DNA of 64,000 nucleotides, taken from Paenibacillus_AA sp045062745 (GTDB taxonomy: Bacteria; Bacillota; Bacilli; Paenibacillales; NBRC-103111). A model generated the notes under the pieces. That model did no database searches. It saw nothing but the letters and a program-made list of their open reading frames with translations, and was not told where the DNA came from. Of this stretch, positions 33,968 to 42,930 are shown piece after piece. The stretch's first letter is position 1. Each line of letters begins with the position of its first letter. The position numbers and the translations under genes were made by a program. The stretch lies in contig NZ_JBJGED010000011.1 in assembly GCF_045062745.1 (NCBI RefSeq), positions 124,001 to 188,000 of the forward strand, in the 5' to 3' direction.

Positions 33968-34228
33968 TCAGCGGGGTTCGACGATAAGTTTGATCGCGGT
34001 CCGATCCTCCCCGTCAATGACTATATCGGTAAAAGCAGGGATGCAAATCAGATCCACTCCGCTCGGCGCGACGAATCCCCTCGCGATCGCTACCGCTTTG
34101 ATGGCTTGATTGAGCGCCCCTGCCCCTATCGCTTGAAGCTCGGCCCCTCCGCGTTCGCGGAGCACGCCCGCTAACGCCCCTGCTACGGAGTTAGGGTTGG
34201 ACTTTGCTGAAACTTTTAATACATCCAT
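33968..34228 (-). CDS. spoVS: Stage V sporulation protein S
   Basis: 86 residues from the ATG at 34228 (AGGAGGT, 9 nt), full family length. Alba-like small nucleic-acid-binding fold: MDVLKVSAKSNPNSVAGALAGVLRERG, GAGALNQAIKAVAIARGFV, TDIVIDGEDRTAIKLIVEPR. Needed for late sporulation and coat assembly in B. subtilis. It follows ymdB and has its own sigma-H-like promoter. Confidence 0.97.
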   Translation of the reverse strand: MDVLKVSAKSNPNSVAGALAGVLRERGGAELQAIGAGALNQAIKAVAIARGFVAPSGVDLICIPAFTDIVIDGEDRTAIKLIVEPR

Positions 34229-34277
34229 GAACTCGTTACCTCCTCGGGAATGTTGGATTGATTCCACTACTAACTCT

Positions 34278-34303
34278 ATTCCGGTCAGCAGCATTTCATT
34301 CCT
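34278..34303 (-). promoter_or_regulatory. Sigma-H-like promoter of spoVS
   Basis: On the minus strand AAAGGAATG (AGGA at 34300-34303) is followed after 18 nt by GAAT (34278-34281), fitting RnAGGAWWW - RnnGAAT spacing. The start point would lie about 40 nt before spoVS. B. subtilis spoVS is known to be a sigma-H gene. Confidence 0.55.
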
Positions 34304-34336
34304 TTTGTCCCAAGGCGGTTGCGACGAGCCCTTGAA

Positions 34337-35140
34337 TCACGCCCAGACGGTCTCCGTCTCGAACCGGCGGATGAGCTCAATTTTCTTCGACAGCCCGGTC
34401 TCGTCGTCCAGCTCGATCACAACAGCGTGAAACTGCCATTTGCCCTCATCCGCCGTGAACCGAACCGGCAGCCCGGTCTTGAACTTCTGCAGCACGGCGG
34501 TCCGCTCCATGCCAAGGATGCCGTCCCGCCCGCCGACCATGCCCACATCGGTCACATAAGCGGTTCCCTGCGGCAAAATCCGTTCGTCATGCGTCTGCAC
34601 ATGCGTATGGGTGCCGACTACCGCGGAGACTCTGCCGTCCAAGTACCACCCCATAGCGATCTTCTCCGAAGTGGCTTCGGCATGGAAGTCCACCAAGATG
34701 TGCTTGTGATTCTTCTTTAGCTTCTCCAGAATCGCATCCATCGTCTGGAACGGACAATCGAGCGGCGGAAGGAAGGTGCGTCCTTGCACGTTGACAATGA
34801 CCAGCTCCTTCGACAGGCCCTTCACCACGGCCACACCTCGGCCCGGCGTCCCCGGCGGATAATTGGCCGGGCGCACCATGCGCTCCTCCCGGTCGATGAA
34901 GTCGAAGATGTCCTTATTGTCCCACGTATGATTGCCAAGCGTAATGCCGTGCACGCCCTGGTCGAAGAACTCCTTGGCGATCGCCGCCGTAATGCCCCGG
35001 CCGCCGGCCGCATTCTCCCCGTTCACGATAATGACGTGCGGGTTATGCTTGCTTCTCAGCTCTGGCAGCGATTCCTTAAGCGCTCTTCGGCCCGCCGCCC
35101 CCACAATGTCTCCAATAAATAATACGCGAATGCTGTTCAA
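34337..35140 (-). CDS. ymdB: YmdB-type metallophosphoesterase (TIGR00282 family)
   Basis: 267 residues. Dinuclear metal motifs: FIGDIVGAAGR (Asp), VNGENAAGGRG (Asn/Glu), LGNHTWDNK, DFHAEATSEK, GTHTHVQTHDE. B. subtilis YmdB is a phosphodiesterase affecting biofilm and motility decisions. The start is TTG at 35140; the homologous core begins a few codons in, and no upstream ATG is in frame. It sits downstream of rny as in Bacillus. Confidence 0.95.
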   Translation of the reverse strand: MNSIRVLFIGDIVGAAGRRALKESLPELRSKHNPHVIIVNGENAAGGRGITAAIAKEFFDQGVHGITLGNHTWDNKDIFDFIDREERMVRPANYPPGTPGRGVAVVKGLSKELVIVNVQGRTFLPPLDCPFQTMDAILEKLKKNHKHILVDFHAEATSEKIAMGWYLDGRVSAVVGTHTHVQTHDERILPQGTAYVTDVGMVGGRDGILGMERTAVLQKFKTGLPVRFTADEGKWQFHAVVIELDDETGLSKKIELIRRFETETVWA

Positions 35141-35167
35141 CCCCTGTTCGTGTTTGGAAAAGCAAAC

Positions 35168-35191
35168 GAGAAGTGGCTTCTGCCACTTCTC
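35168..35191 (-). terminator. Hairpin between rny and ymdB (weak terminator or processing site)
   Basis: Perfect 10-bp stem GAGAAGTGGC / GCCACTTCTC with a 4-nt loop, then CGTTTGCTTTT on the minus strand. It probably reduces but does not abolish read-through into ymdB. Confidence 0.65.
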
Positions 35192-35203
35192 CTCGTGCTG
35201 ATC

Positions 35204-36748
35204 TTATTTGGCATATTCGACTGCCCGGGTTTCCCGGATGACGGTCACCTTGATGTGACCCGGATAGTCCAATTCGCTTTCGATCTTCTTCGTGATGTCC
35301 CGAGCGAGTCGGAACGCTTCCGCGTCATCGATCTTCTCCGGCTGTACCATCACGCGTACTTCGCGTCCGGCCTGGATGGCATATGACTTCTCCACCCCGT
35401 CGAACGATTCGGTGATCTCTTCGAGCTTCTCGAGTCGCTTGATGTACGTCTCGAGGGTCTCCCGACGAGCTCCCGGTCTAGCCGCCGACAACGCGTCCGC
35501 CGCTCCGACGAGCATGGCGATGACCGAAGTGGCCTCGCAATCGCCGTGGTGGGACGCGATACTGTTGATGACGACCGGATGTTCCTTGTACTTCCTGCCG
35601 ATCTCGACGCCGATCTCGACGTGAGACCCTTCCACTTCGTGGTCCAACGCTTTGCCGATATCGTGGAGCAGGCCGGCACGCTTCGCCAACGTGACGTCTT
35701 CTCCCAATTCTCCGGCCATCAGCCCGGTCAGATAGGCGACTTCCATGGAATGCTTCAATACGTTTTGTCCATAGCTTGTCCGGAATTTCAGGCGACCCAA
35801 AATCTTGATCAAATCCGGGTGCAACCCGTGAACTCCGGTCTCGAACGTAGCCTGTTCGCCGTATTCGCGAATCCGCTCGTCGACTTCCTTCCGCGACTTC
35901 TCGACCATCTCTTCGATCCGGGCCGGATGAATCCGACCGTCCGCCACCAGCTTCTCGAGCGACGTCCGGGCAATCTCCCGGCGGATCGGGTCGAATCCGG
36001 ACAGAATCACCGCTTCCGGCGTGTCGTCGATGATGAGGTCGATTCCCGTCAACGTCTCTAGCGCCCGGATGTTCCGGCCTTCGCGTCCGATAATGCGGCC
36101 CTTCATTTCTTCATTCGGGAGCGTCACGACCGATACGGTCGTCTCAGCCACGTGATCGGCCGCGCAGCGCTGAATCGCGAGGGTGATCACTTCGCGGGCG
36201 CGCTTGTCCGCCTCTTCCTTGGCCTGGCTCTCGATTTCCTTAATCAATTGCGCCGTCTCATGCCGCACTTCCTGCTCCACGTTGGTCAGGATGATCTGCT
36301 TCGCCTCTTCCATCGTCAGGCCGGAGATGCGCTCCAGTTCTGCGACTTGGCTGCGGTACAGCTGGTCGATCTGAGACTGCGTGTCTTCAATTCGTTTCTC
36401 TTTGTTGGTGACCTGCTCTTCTTTGCGCTCTAGAGATTCTAACTTTTTATCCAGCGATTCCTCTTTTTGCAACAATCGTCTTTCTTGCCGTTGAATTTCA
36501 TTCCGACGCTCACGAATGTCTTTTTCAGCTTCGGCGCGAAGCTTGTGAATCTCGTCCTTCGCTTCCAGCACCGATTCTTTCTTCAGTGCGTCGGCGTCTT
36601 TCTTAGCGCCCTCTATAATTTGCAGGGCTGCCTGTTCCGCACTGGAAATTTTCGCCTCAGCAAAAGATTTGCGGATAAAATAACCAATCCCAAAGCCCAG
36701 TACACCAACAACGAGAACAATGATGATCCAGATGATCGTGTTAGGCAA
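35204..36748 (-). CDS. rny: Ribonuclease Y
   Basis: 514 residues. The TTG at 36748 (GGGAGGT, 7 nt) fits better than a GTG at 36757 that abuts the site. One N-terminal transmembrane helix (IIWIIIVLVVGVLGFGIGYFI), a long coiled coil (about 30-190), a KH domain (LPNEEMKGRIIGREGRNIR) and an HD domain (LLHDIGKALDHEVEGSHVEIG). It is the membrane-bound endonuclease that starts mRNA decay. RicA, its modulator, is encoded about 8 kb downstream. Confidence 0.97.
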   Translation of the reverse strand: MPNTIIWIIIVLVVGVLGFGIGYFIRKSFAEAKISSAEQAALQIIEGAKKDADALKKESVLEAKDEIHKLRAEAEKDIRERRNEIQRQERRLLQKEESLDKKLESLERKEEQVTNKEKRIEDTQSQIDQLYRSQVAELERISGLTMEEAKQIILTNVEQEVRHETAQLIKEIESQAKEEADKRAREVITLAIQRCAADHVAETTVSVVTLPNEEMKGRIIGREGRNIRALETLTGIDLIIDDTPEAVILSGFDPIRREIARTSLEKLVADGRIHPARIEEMVEKSRKEVDERIREYGEQATFETGVHGLHPDLIKILGRLKFRTSYGQNVLKHSMEVAYLTGLMAGELGEDVTLAKRAGLLHDIGKALDHEVEGSHVEIGVEIGRKYKEHPVVINSIASHHGDCEATSVIAMLVGAADALSAARPGARRETLETYIKRLEKLEEITESFDGVEKSYAIQAGREVRVMVQPEKIDDAEAFRLARDITKKIESELDYPGHIKVTVIRETRAVEYAK

Positions 36749-36881
36749 CTCGTTCACCTCCCTCGTTGGTCCTCCAAGGGGTTAGCTTGGGATATTCGGT
36801 TTTTAATCCGTATTTCATTGTAATTCGCGGGTCAAGCAACAACGATTCAATATGTGGCGAAACTAGATGATGCTCATGCCT

Positions 36882-36911
36882 ATTTTAGCTTCTGCCAAAG
36901 AAGATTGTCAA
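36882..36911 (-). promoter_or_regulatory. Sigma-A promoter of rny
   Basis: Minus strand TTGACA (36906-36911), 18-nt spacer, TAAAAT (36882-36887). It gives a 5' leader of about 125 nt. Confidence 0.7.
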
Positions 36912-36945
36912 GTTCATACAGCCGGGGCCGTGCCTCTCCGCGACG

Positions 36946-38151
36946 CTACTCGGACAACTGATTCACGATCATGGCCGCGGCCCCTACGGCGAGCGCTTCG
37001 TCGGACAATCGCCCCCTGCTGAAGGAGACCGGATAGGCCGGATAGTACATCGTGTTCTTGAGCGCCACCTGTGTGCTCGTCTGGTAAAACAGCTCATTGC
37101 TCGTGATCAGAGGACCCCCGAGAATGATGCGTTCGGGATGCAGGATGTTCATCAGATTGGACAACCCGATCCCAAAATAAGTAGCCGCCTGCAAAAACAG
37201 CTCCGTCACGAGACGGTCGTCCTGACGCAGCGCGTGCAGCAAATGGCTGAACTCCACGTGTTCCGGGTCTGTGACAATCTCGGACAGTACGCTGCGCCTC
37301 CCTTGCTTCAGCAAGGAACGGGCTTGATCCTCCAGCACCGGGATCGACACATAAGACTCGAGGCAGCCATAGACGTGCGGCCTCTCCCGATGCGGGCGCC
37401 CGTCGGTCTGGATAATCATCTGCCCGATCGAGCCCTCCATATCGACGGCACCGTAGACGAGCTGCCCGTTCGAGATCATAGCGGAGCGCAGTCCGACGCC
37501 GGCGCGGACGTACAGCAGGTGCCGGTACTCATTCGGCGAGCCGGCCCAATATTCGGCGAGCAGCGCCGTATTGGCGCCGTTATCCAGGACGACGGGCAGA
37601 TCGGTCGCCTGCTCCAGCATCGCCACGATCGGCACTTGATGCCACCCGGGCGCAGGGAAATAGGAAGGGTTCAGAATCGTTCCCTTCCCCCGGTCGAGCG
37701 GCCCTACGGAGCCGATCCCGATGCCGAGCAAACGCTCCGTGGGCAGCCGGTGCTTTTCTTGCAGCCGGCCGATCGCCTCCGCCACCTGCTCGACGAGCAC
37801 AGCCGAAGTCATCCGCTCGGTCATTTCCCAATAGACGGAATCCAGCTGATCCAGCTGCAAGTCGCACAAGACGAGCTTGCTCGCGGCGCGGGATATATCC
37901 AGACCGAACGCGTAAGCCGCGTCGCGGCGGACCCGGTACAGCACCGGTCTGCGCCCGCCCGACGATTCGCCGTGGCCGCCCTCCTCGATCCAGCCGCCCT
38001 CGATCAGCTCGTCCAGCATACGAGTGAGCGTGCTGGACGTCAGGCCGCTCTGCTCCAACAGATCGAGCTTCGACACCGTCGCTTGCTTGCGGATCGCTCC
38101 GAATAATTCTTTTGCTTTCTTAGTGGAGATCCGGTCTCCAAGCTTATACAT
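36946..38151 (-). CDS. ROK-family transcriptional regulator (NagC/XylR type)
   Basis: 401 residues: winged helix-turn-helix (about 15-70, KLDLLEQSGLTSSTLTRMLDELIEGGWI), then a ROK sugar-kinase-like domain with GLDISRAASKLVLCDL and GIGIGSVGPLDRGKGT. The typical ROK zinc CxCGxxGC motif is replaced by the sequence around ERPHVYGCLESYVSIP, so only part of it remains. It overlaps the end of the second chromate-transporter gene by 8 nt and is probably co-expressed with it. The effector is likely a sugar, though its neighbours are not sugar genes. Confidence 0.9.
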   Translation of the reverse strand: MYKLGDRISTKKAKELFGAIRKQATVSKLDLLEQSGLTSSTLTRMLDELIEGGWIEEGGHGESSGGRRPVLYRVRRDAAYAFGLDISRAASKLVLCDLQLDQLDSVYWEMTERMTSAVLVEQVAEAIGRLQEKHRLPTERLLGIGIGSVGPLDRGKGTILNPSYFPAPGWHQVPIVAMLEQATDLPVVLDNGANTALLAEYWAGSPNEYRHLLYVRAGVGLRSAMISNGQLVYGAVDMEGSIGQMIIQTDGRPHRERPHVYGCLESYVSIPVLEDQARSLLKQGRRSVLSEIVTDPEHVEFSHLLHALRQDDRLVTELFLQAATYFGIGLSNLMNILHPERIILGGPLITSNELFYQTSTQVALKNTMYYPAYPVSFSRGRLSDEALAVGAAAMIVNQLSE

Positions 38152-38692
38152 ATAACGCCACTCCTACCAATCCGGAGAGCAGTATCACGATCAAGGGATG
38201 CGTCTTGTACTTCAGCAGCGCGATAAAGGCTCCGGCGAAGATGACGAGAAATCCGACCAGATGGATGTCCACACGCTGGATGGCGCCGCTTCCGAGCGCG
38301 AACCGGACGGCCGCATAGAAAATAAAGGCCGCTACGATCGGCCGCAACCCGCTGAAAGCGAGATCCATCCAGGCTTGGCTCCGATAGCGGGCGATAACGA
38401 GGCCCACGATGACGACCAGCAGCAGGGACGGCATCACGATGCCGAGTGCTGCGACGATCGCGCCCAGGACGCCTGCCGTGTGATATCCTACAATGACCGC
38501 GCTGTTCGCGGCGATCGGTCCTGGCGACATTCCCGATATGGCAATCATATCAGAAAACTCGCGCGCGTTCATCCAGTTCCTGGCGACGACCTCATGCTCG
38601 ATGACCGGCATCATGGAGTAGCCGCCGCCGAAGGAGACGAAGCCGATTTTGACGAAGGTTAGAAACAGCTCGACGAGATGTCCTATGTTCAT
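38144..38692 (-). CDS. Chromate transporter, short chain (second of a pair)
   Basis: 182 residues with about six helices. It carries the family motif SFGGGYSMMPVIEHEVVARNWM and the PGPIAANSAVIVGYHTAGVLGAI segment. Short-chain ChrA halves work in pairs; this one starts at the stop of its partner (TGATG, 1-nt overlap). The pair exports chromate or a related oxyanion by proton exchange. Confidence 0.93.
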   Translation of the reverse strand: MNIGHLVELFLTFVKIGFVSFGGGYSMMPVIEHEVVARNWMNAREFSDMIAISGMSPGPIAANSAVIVGYHTAGVLGAIVAALGIVMPSLLLVVIVGLVIARYRSQAWMDLAFSGLRPIVAAFIFYAAVRFALGSGAIQRVDIHLVGFLVIFAGAFIALLKYKTHPLIVILLSGLVGVALYV

Positions 38693-39324
38693 CAGATCCC
38701 ATCTCCAAAGAAGGAATCGTCCTGGACATAGCGCGCTCGCGCCATAGGTGCGGTCGGTTGTTTACCCAGCTTTGCTTGCATGAAGAAGACCGCCATGCCG
38801 ATGAGCCCCCCGACTAGGATGACAAGCGTAGGGGATACCCACTGCATCAGCAGCACAACCGCGGTAATCGCCATTAATAGAATCGAAGTTTTATCCGAAA
38901 TGGAAGTTTTATAGATCCGTACGCCTGCGTAGACGATTAAAGCTACGATCGCTGGCCGGATGCCTTCCAGTGCCGCTTGTACCTTGACATGGTGCTGCAA
39001 GCTGGAGAATCCGATCCCCAGGCCCAGTACGATCAGGAACGTCGGCAGCAGCATACCCGCCATCGCCGCTATCGCACCTGCTACACCATAGAGGCGATGC
39101 CCGATCATAGCCGAGCTGTTCAGGGCGACAGCGCCCGGAATCGTCTGGGAAGCGGCCAGAATATCGGCCAGCTCATCACTCGTCACCCATCGCTTCGTCT
39201 GTACGAATTCCCGTTCGAACACCGGCACCATGGCGAATCCGCCGCCGAAGGAAAGCGGACTGATGCGGAAAAAGGTCCAGAACAGTTGTAAATACGACTT
39301 CCAGTTCCCCCTATGTTGGTTCAT
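38692..39324 (-). CDS. Chromate transporter, short chain (first of a pair)
   Basis: 210 residues from the ATG at 39324, chosen because the upstream in-frame GTG at 39375 has no ribosome site and overlaps a TATACT box. Motifs SFGGGFAMVPVFEREFVQTKRWV and TIPGAVALNSSAMIGHRLYGVAGAI. Partner of the following gene. The C-terminal cytosolic tail (about 30 residues) is longer than in its partner. The gap 39325-39506 shows only the putative TATACT box (39364-39369). Confidence 0.92.
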   Translation of the reverse strand: MNQHRGNWKSYLQLFWTFFRISPLSFGGGFAMVPVFEREFVQTKRWVTSDELADILAASQTIPGAVALNSSAMIGHRLYGVAGAIAAMAGMLLPTFLIVLGLGIGFSSLQHHVKVQAALEGIRPAIVALIVYAGVRIYKTSISDKTSILLMAITAVVLLMQWVSPTLVILVGGLIGMAVFFMQAKLGKQPTAPMARARYVQDDSFFGDGI

Positions 39325-39506
39325 GGCTCCCCAATCCTCTCCCAAACTGATGAAGTTAAGATAAGTATACCTCACTTTTAATCATTTTGGAATAAAGATC
39401 GGAGGAATCTTTAGGCATCCGCCTATGAACAACCATGAAACGGGCGTATATCCGACTAAACCTATGCACTTTAAATTCAAATTGGATAAAACGCGTTCAT
39501 TCGGTT

Positions 39507-40283
39507 TCAATCCAAGCTCATATCTTCTTCGGGCTCCCACATCTCTTCCGATTCGTCCGCAGGCTCGTTCGCCATCAGCTCGCGGAGGATGCCGTTCACC
39601 ATCGAGGCCGTATACCCTCGGCGCATCAGGAATGCCGCCAGCTTGCGCCGCTTGTCCTGCGGCGCGCCGGACATCGATTGCCAGCGCCGCTCGGCCAGTT
39701 GCCGTGCCGCCTCCTGCTCTTCCTCAGGCGTCACCTGAGTGAGCGCCTCCTGAATCACATCGCGCTTCACGCCCTTTTGCTGCAGCTCTTGCTGCACCCA
39801 TCGGCGGCCCTTCCGCTGCTCGAGCATGCGATGCTCGGCCATCTGCGAAGCGAACTGGGCATCGTTGGCGTATCCTTGCTCCTCGAGGCGCCGTACAGCG
39901 GCTTCGCAGTCGCTCTCGCCGTGACCTTTCCGCTTCAGATAGAGCTTCACCTCGCGCAGCGCTCTCGGCCTTCTCCCTATATAGGCGAGCGCGTCCGACC
40001 AAGCAGCATGACGCTTCACGTCCGCCTGGATCGCCAGTGCCGTAGCGGCATCGATCGACTGGCCTCGGAACAACCGATATTCGACCAGCACATCTTCATG
40101 TACCGTAAAGGCTAATGCTTCATTAATATAAACTTGATACCGGTTCACCTTCCTAGGATGCCGTTCGACCGCGGTGATCATTCCTTCGAGTGGTGTCTTC
40201 TGTTCCTCGTTCGGCTGGAGCTCTTCGCTCGGCAACTCCAGGCCCTCATAGCGTTTGCGCCCTCGTCCCCGCTTGAATGTCAT
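39507..40283 (-). CDS. recX: Regulatory protein RecX
   Basis: 258 residues from the ATG at 40283 (AGGAGGG, 10 nt). Three-helix RecX repeats: ALAYIGRRPRALREVKLYLKRKGH, AVRRLEEQGYANDAQFA and WVQQELQQKGVKRDVIQEAL with a C-terminal repeat KLAAFLMRRGYTASMVNGIL. Binds RecA filaments and tempers recombination. Acidic C-terminal tail. Located just after recA but separated from it by a strong terminator. Confidence 0.94.
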   Translation of the reverse strand: MTFKRGRGRKRYEGLELPSEELQPNEEQKTPLEGMITAVERHPRKVNRYQVYINEALAFTVHEDVLVEYRLFRGQSIDAATALAIQADVKRHAAWSDALAYIGRRPRALREVKLYLKRKGHGESDCEAAVRRLEEQGYANDAQFASQMAEHRMLEQRKGRRWVQQELQQKGVKRDVIQEALTQVTPEEEQEAARQLAERRWQSMSGAPQDKRRKLAAFLMRRGYTASMVNGILRELMANEPADESEEMWEPEEDMSLD

Positions 40284-40314
40284 CGTGCTGTTGCCCTCCT
40301 CTGAACTCAATACT

Positions 40315-40350
40315 AAAAAGCGCCCCTCTGCCTTGAAGCAAAGGGGCGCT
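40315..40350 (-). terminator. Terminator between recA and recX
   Basis: 13-bp stem AGCGCCCCTTTGC / GCAGAGGGGCGCT with one mismatch, followed by TTTTAGT on the minus strand. RecX expression therefore depends on read-through or an internal promoter. Confidence 0.9.
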
Positions 40351-40364
40351 CTATCACCACGTCC

Positions 40365-41411
40365 TTATTCAAACGCAGCCAAATCTTCTTCTTCCTCTTC
40401 GTCATCCACGTTGGCCGGGATCGAAGTGACTAGATTGCTCATCGACCGAATCTTCTTCTCAATCTGGTCGGAGATCTCCGTGTTCTCTTTCAGGAACTGC
40501 TTCGCATTCTCACGGCCTTGACCGAGTCGCTCGCCATCGAACGAGTACCAGGCGCCGCTCTTCTGGACGATGTCCATCTCCGTGCCGATGTCGATGATGC
40601 TGCCTTCCTTGGAAATGCCTTCGCCGTACATAATATCGATGTCGGCTTGCTTGAACGGAGGCGCCACCTTGTTCTTCACGACCTTGATCCTCGTCCGGTT
40701 CCCGACCACGTCGTTCCCCATCTTGATCGACTCCACCCGCCGCACATCGAGACGGACGGAGGAATAGAACTTGAGCGCGCGGCCCCCTGGCGTCGTCTCG
40801 GGATTACCGAACATGACGCCGACCTTCTCGCGAAGCTGGTTGATGAAGATGGCGATGACCTTCGACTTGTTGATCGCCCCGGACAGCTTGCGGAGCGCCT
40901 GAGACATCAAGCGGGCCTGCAAGCCGACATGAGAATCCCCCATGTCTCCCTCGATCTCCGCCTTCGGGACGAGCGCGGCGACCGAGTCGATGACGATGAT
41001 GTCAACCGCGCCGCTGCGCACGAGCGCCTCGGCGATCTCGAGCGCCTGCTCACCCGTGTCCGGCTGAGACAGCAGCAGCTCGTCGATGTTGATGCCAAGC
41101 TTGCTCGCATACAGAGGATCGAGCGCATGCTCGGCGTCGATGAAGGCGGCTTGTCCGCCGACGCGCTGCACTTCGGCAATGGCGTGCAGGGCAACCGTCG
41201 TCTTACCGGACGATTCCGGTCCGTATACTTCGATAATTCTTCCGCGCGGGAATCCGCCGATGCCGAGTGCGATGTCGAGCGCAAGCGAGCCGCTCGGAAT
41301 CGTCTCCACCTGCATATGCGTGGATTCTCCCAATTTCATAATCGAGCCTTTACCGAATTGCTTCTCAATTTGGCGCAAGGCGTTCTCTAGTGCAGCACGA
41401 CGATCTGACAA
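40365..41411 (-). CDS. recA: Recombinase RecA
   Basis: 348 residues. The TTG at 41411 is the likely start: it gives (M)SDRRAALENALRQIEKQFGKG, matching the B. subtilis N-terminus, and AAGGAAG is about 8 nt upstream; a GTG at 41420 touches the site. Walker A GPESSGKTT, Walker B IIVIDSVAAL, L2-region VGVMFGNPETTPGG, and an acidic C-terminus (DDEEEEEDLAAFE). Drives homologous recombination and LexA cleavage. Preceded by a LexA box and a sigma-A promoter. Confidence 0.98.
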   Translation of the reverse strand: MSDRRAALENALRQIEKQFGKGSIMKLGESTHMQVETIPSGSLALDIALGIGGFPRGRIIEVYGPESSGKTTVALHAIAEVQRVGGQAAFIDAEHALDPLYASKLGINIDELLLSQPDTGEQALEIAEALVRSGAVDIIVIDSVAALVPKAEIEGDMGDSHVGLQARLMSQALRKLSGAINKSKVIAIFINQLREKVGVMFGNPETTPGGRALKFYSSVRLDVRRVESIKMGNDVVGNRTRIKVVKNKVAPPFKQADIDIMYGEGISKEGSIIDIGTEMDIVQKSGAWYSFDGERLGQGRENAKQFLKENTEISDQIEKKIRSMSNLVTSIPANVDDEEEEEDLAAFE

Positions 41412-41488
41412 GCCACTCACTTCCTTCTTAGGAATTCAATTGAATTTTGTTTTAGTAGTTATTCCTTGCAATCATTCGCTTTAGGTAT

Positions 41489-41517
41489 ATGATACCTGTT
41501 TTTTTCTCCGTTGGCAA
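41489..41517 (-). promoter_or_regulatory. Sigma-A promoter of recA
   Basis: Minus strand TTGCCA (41512-41517), 17-nt spacer, TATCAT (41489-41494). The leader of about 70 nt contains a perfect AT-rich palindrome AATTCAATTGAATT (41433-41446) close to the ribosome site. Confidence 0.8.
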
Positions 41518-41525
41518 TCATTTTC

Positions 41526-41539
41526 CGAACATATATTCG
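41526..41539. promoter_or_regulatory. LexA (SOS) box upstream of recA
   Basis: CGAACATATATTCG differs at one position from the Bacillus LexA operator CGAACATATGTTCG. It lies 8 bp upstream of the recA -35 box, as expected for DNA-damage control. Confidence 0.85.
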
Positions 41540-41579
41540 TATTTTTTTCGCAACACCTCGACGGCCGCGGCGTTCAAAC

Positions 41580-41616
41580 AAAAAACCGCAGCAAAGTATC
41601 GATACTTTACCGCGGT
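41580..41616 (-). terminator. Terminator of the rimO-pgsA-cinA transcript
   Basis: 15-bp stem built on the palindrome AAAGTATCGATACTTT with ACCGC/GCGGT ends, followed by T6 on the minus strand. It separates cinA from recA. Confidence 0.92.
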
Positions 41617-41682
41617 CCTTCCGTCAGTTCCTATTCATTATACTGCAGCTCCCGCCAAGTGGCAAGCGTGTTCTCGCGAGCA

Positions 41683-42930
41683 TCAGCCCTTCAGCCGCTG
41701 CCACAGCTGATACAGCGCCGCCTTCGCCGCGCGCAGCCGGATGATCTCCCGGCCGCCGCTCAGCTGCAGCCGATGCGTCGCCGCCGGCCGCCCGCGCTCG
41801 GCCACGCCGAGAAAGACGAGTCCGACGGGCTTGCCCTCGGACTCGGAAGGCCCGGCGACGCCGGTGATCGCGAGCGCGAAGTCGGCGTCCGCCCGCTCGC
41901 GTGCGCCTTCGGCGAGCCGCGCGGCCGTCTCGGCGCTGACCGCGCCCGGCGCGCCGGGCCCTTCGAGCAGCTCGAGCGGCACGCCGAGCAGCGCATGCTT
42001 CAGGGCGTTGCTGTAGCACACAACGCCGCCGCGGAACATTGCCGAGCTGCCCGGCACCGCCGTCAGCAGCTCGGCCAGAAGGCCGCCGGTGCAGCTCTCG
42101 GCAGCGCTAAGCGTGAGTCCGCGCTCGGTCATCTGACGGACGAGCTGCTGCTCGAGGCTGATGTCCTCCTCGGCGAACAAGTATTCGCCGACGCGTTCGC
42201 GAATGACCGCCTCGACCGCGGCGAGCTTCGCCATGCCTTCCTCGGGCGTAGCGGCGCGCGTAGTGAGCCGAATCGTGCATTCGCCTTCCTTCGCGTACGG
42301 CGCGAGTGACGGGTCCTGCTGCCCGTCGATCAGATCGATCAGCTTGTGCTCAAGACTCGACTCACCGATCCCGGAGAACTTGAGCATCTTCGAGTGCAGC
42401 GGCAGTACGCCGGTCAGACGAACTTGCAGCCATGGTCGGACGTAGCGGTCGAACATCGGCTTCATTTCCTTCGGCGGACCCGGCAGCAGCAGGTAGTGCG
42501 TCCCGTCCTGCGTGATGGCGGCCCCTACCGCAAGTCCGGTATCGTTCGTCAGCGGCTCGCTGCCCTCCAGCAGGTTCGCTTGGCGAGCGTTGCTCGCGAC
42601 CATCTCCATCCCTCGCGATGCGAACACATGCTCGATTTTATCCATAGACGGTTGATGAATGTACAGAGAGCGCCCTAGATACACAGCGAGCGCGTCCTTA
42701 GTCAGGTCGTCCTGCGTCGGCCCAAGCCCGCCGGTACACAGGATGACGTCCGCCCGCCCGCGGGCGATGTCGAACGCTTGCTTGATCCGCTGCAGGTTGT
42801 CGCCCACCACCGTCTGAAAATACACGTTGATCCCTAAATCCGCGCACCCTTTGGCCAAATACTGCGCATTTGTATTGACGATTTGCCCCAGCAGCAGCTC
42901 GGTCCCTACTGCAATAATCTCCGCTCTCAT
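41683..42930 (-). CDS. cinA: CinA: competence/damage-inducible protein with nicotinamide-nucleotide amidase domain
   Basis: 415 residues from the ATG at 42930 (GGAG, 8 nt). N-terminal COG1058/MoCF-like domain (RAEIIAVGTELLLGQIVNTNAQYL, CTGGLGPTQDDLTKDAL) and C-terminal PncC-type domain (LTLSAAESCTGGLLAELLTAVPGSSAMFRGGVVCYSN) with the catalytic Ser/Lys region. It recycles NMN and ADP-ribose and is classically linked to recA. The C-terminal region has high GC. Third gene of the rimO transcript. Confidence 0.95.
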   Translation of the reverse strand: MRAEIIAVGTELLLGQIVNTNAQYLAKGCADLGINVYFQTVVGDNLQRIKQAFDIARGRADVILCTGGLGPTQDDLTKDALAVYLGRSLYIHQPSMDKIEHVFASRGMEMVASNARQANLLEGSEPLTNDTGLAVGAAITQDGTHYLLLPGPPKEMKPMFDRYVRPWLQVRLTGVLPLHSKMLKFSGIGESSLEHKLIDLIDGQQDPSLAPYAKEGECTIRLTTRAATPEEGMAKLAAVEAVIRERVGEYLFAEEDISLEQQLVRQMTERGLTLSAAESCTGGLLAELLTAVPGSSAMFRGGVVCYSNALKHALLGVPLELLEGPGAPGAVSAETAARLAEGARERADADFALAITGVAGPSESEGKPVGLVFLGVAERGRPAATHRLQLSGGREIIRLRAAKAALYQLWQRLKG

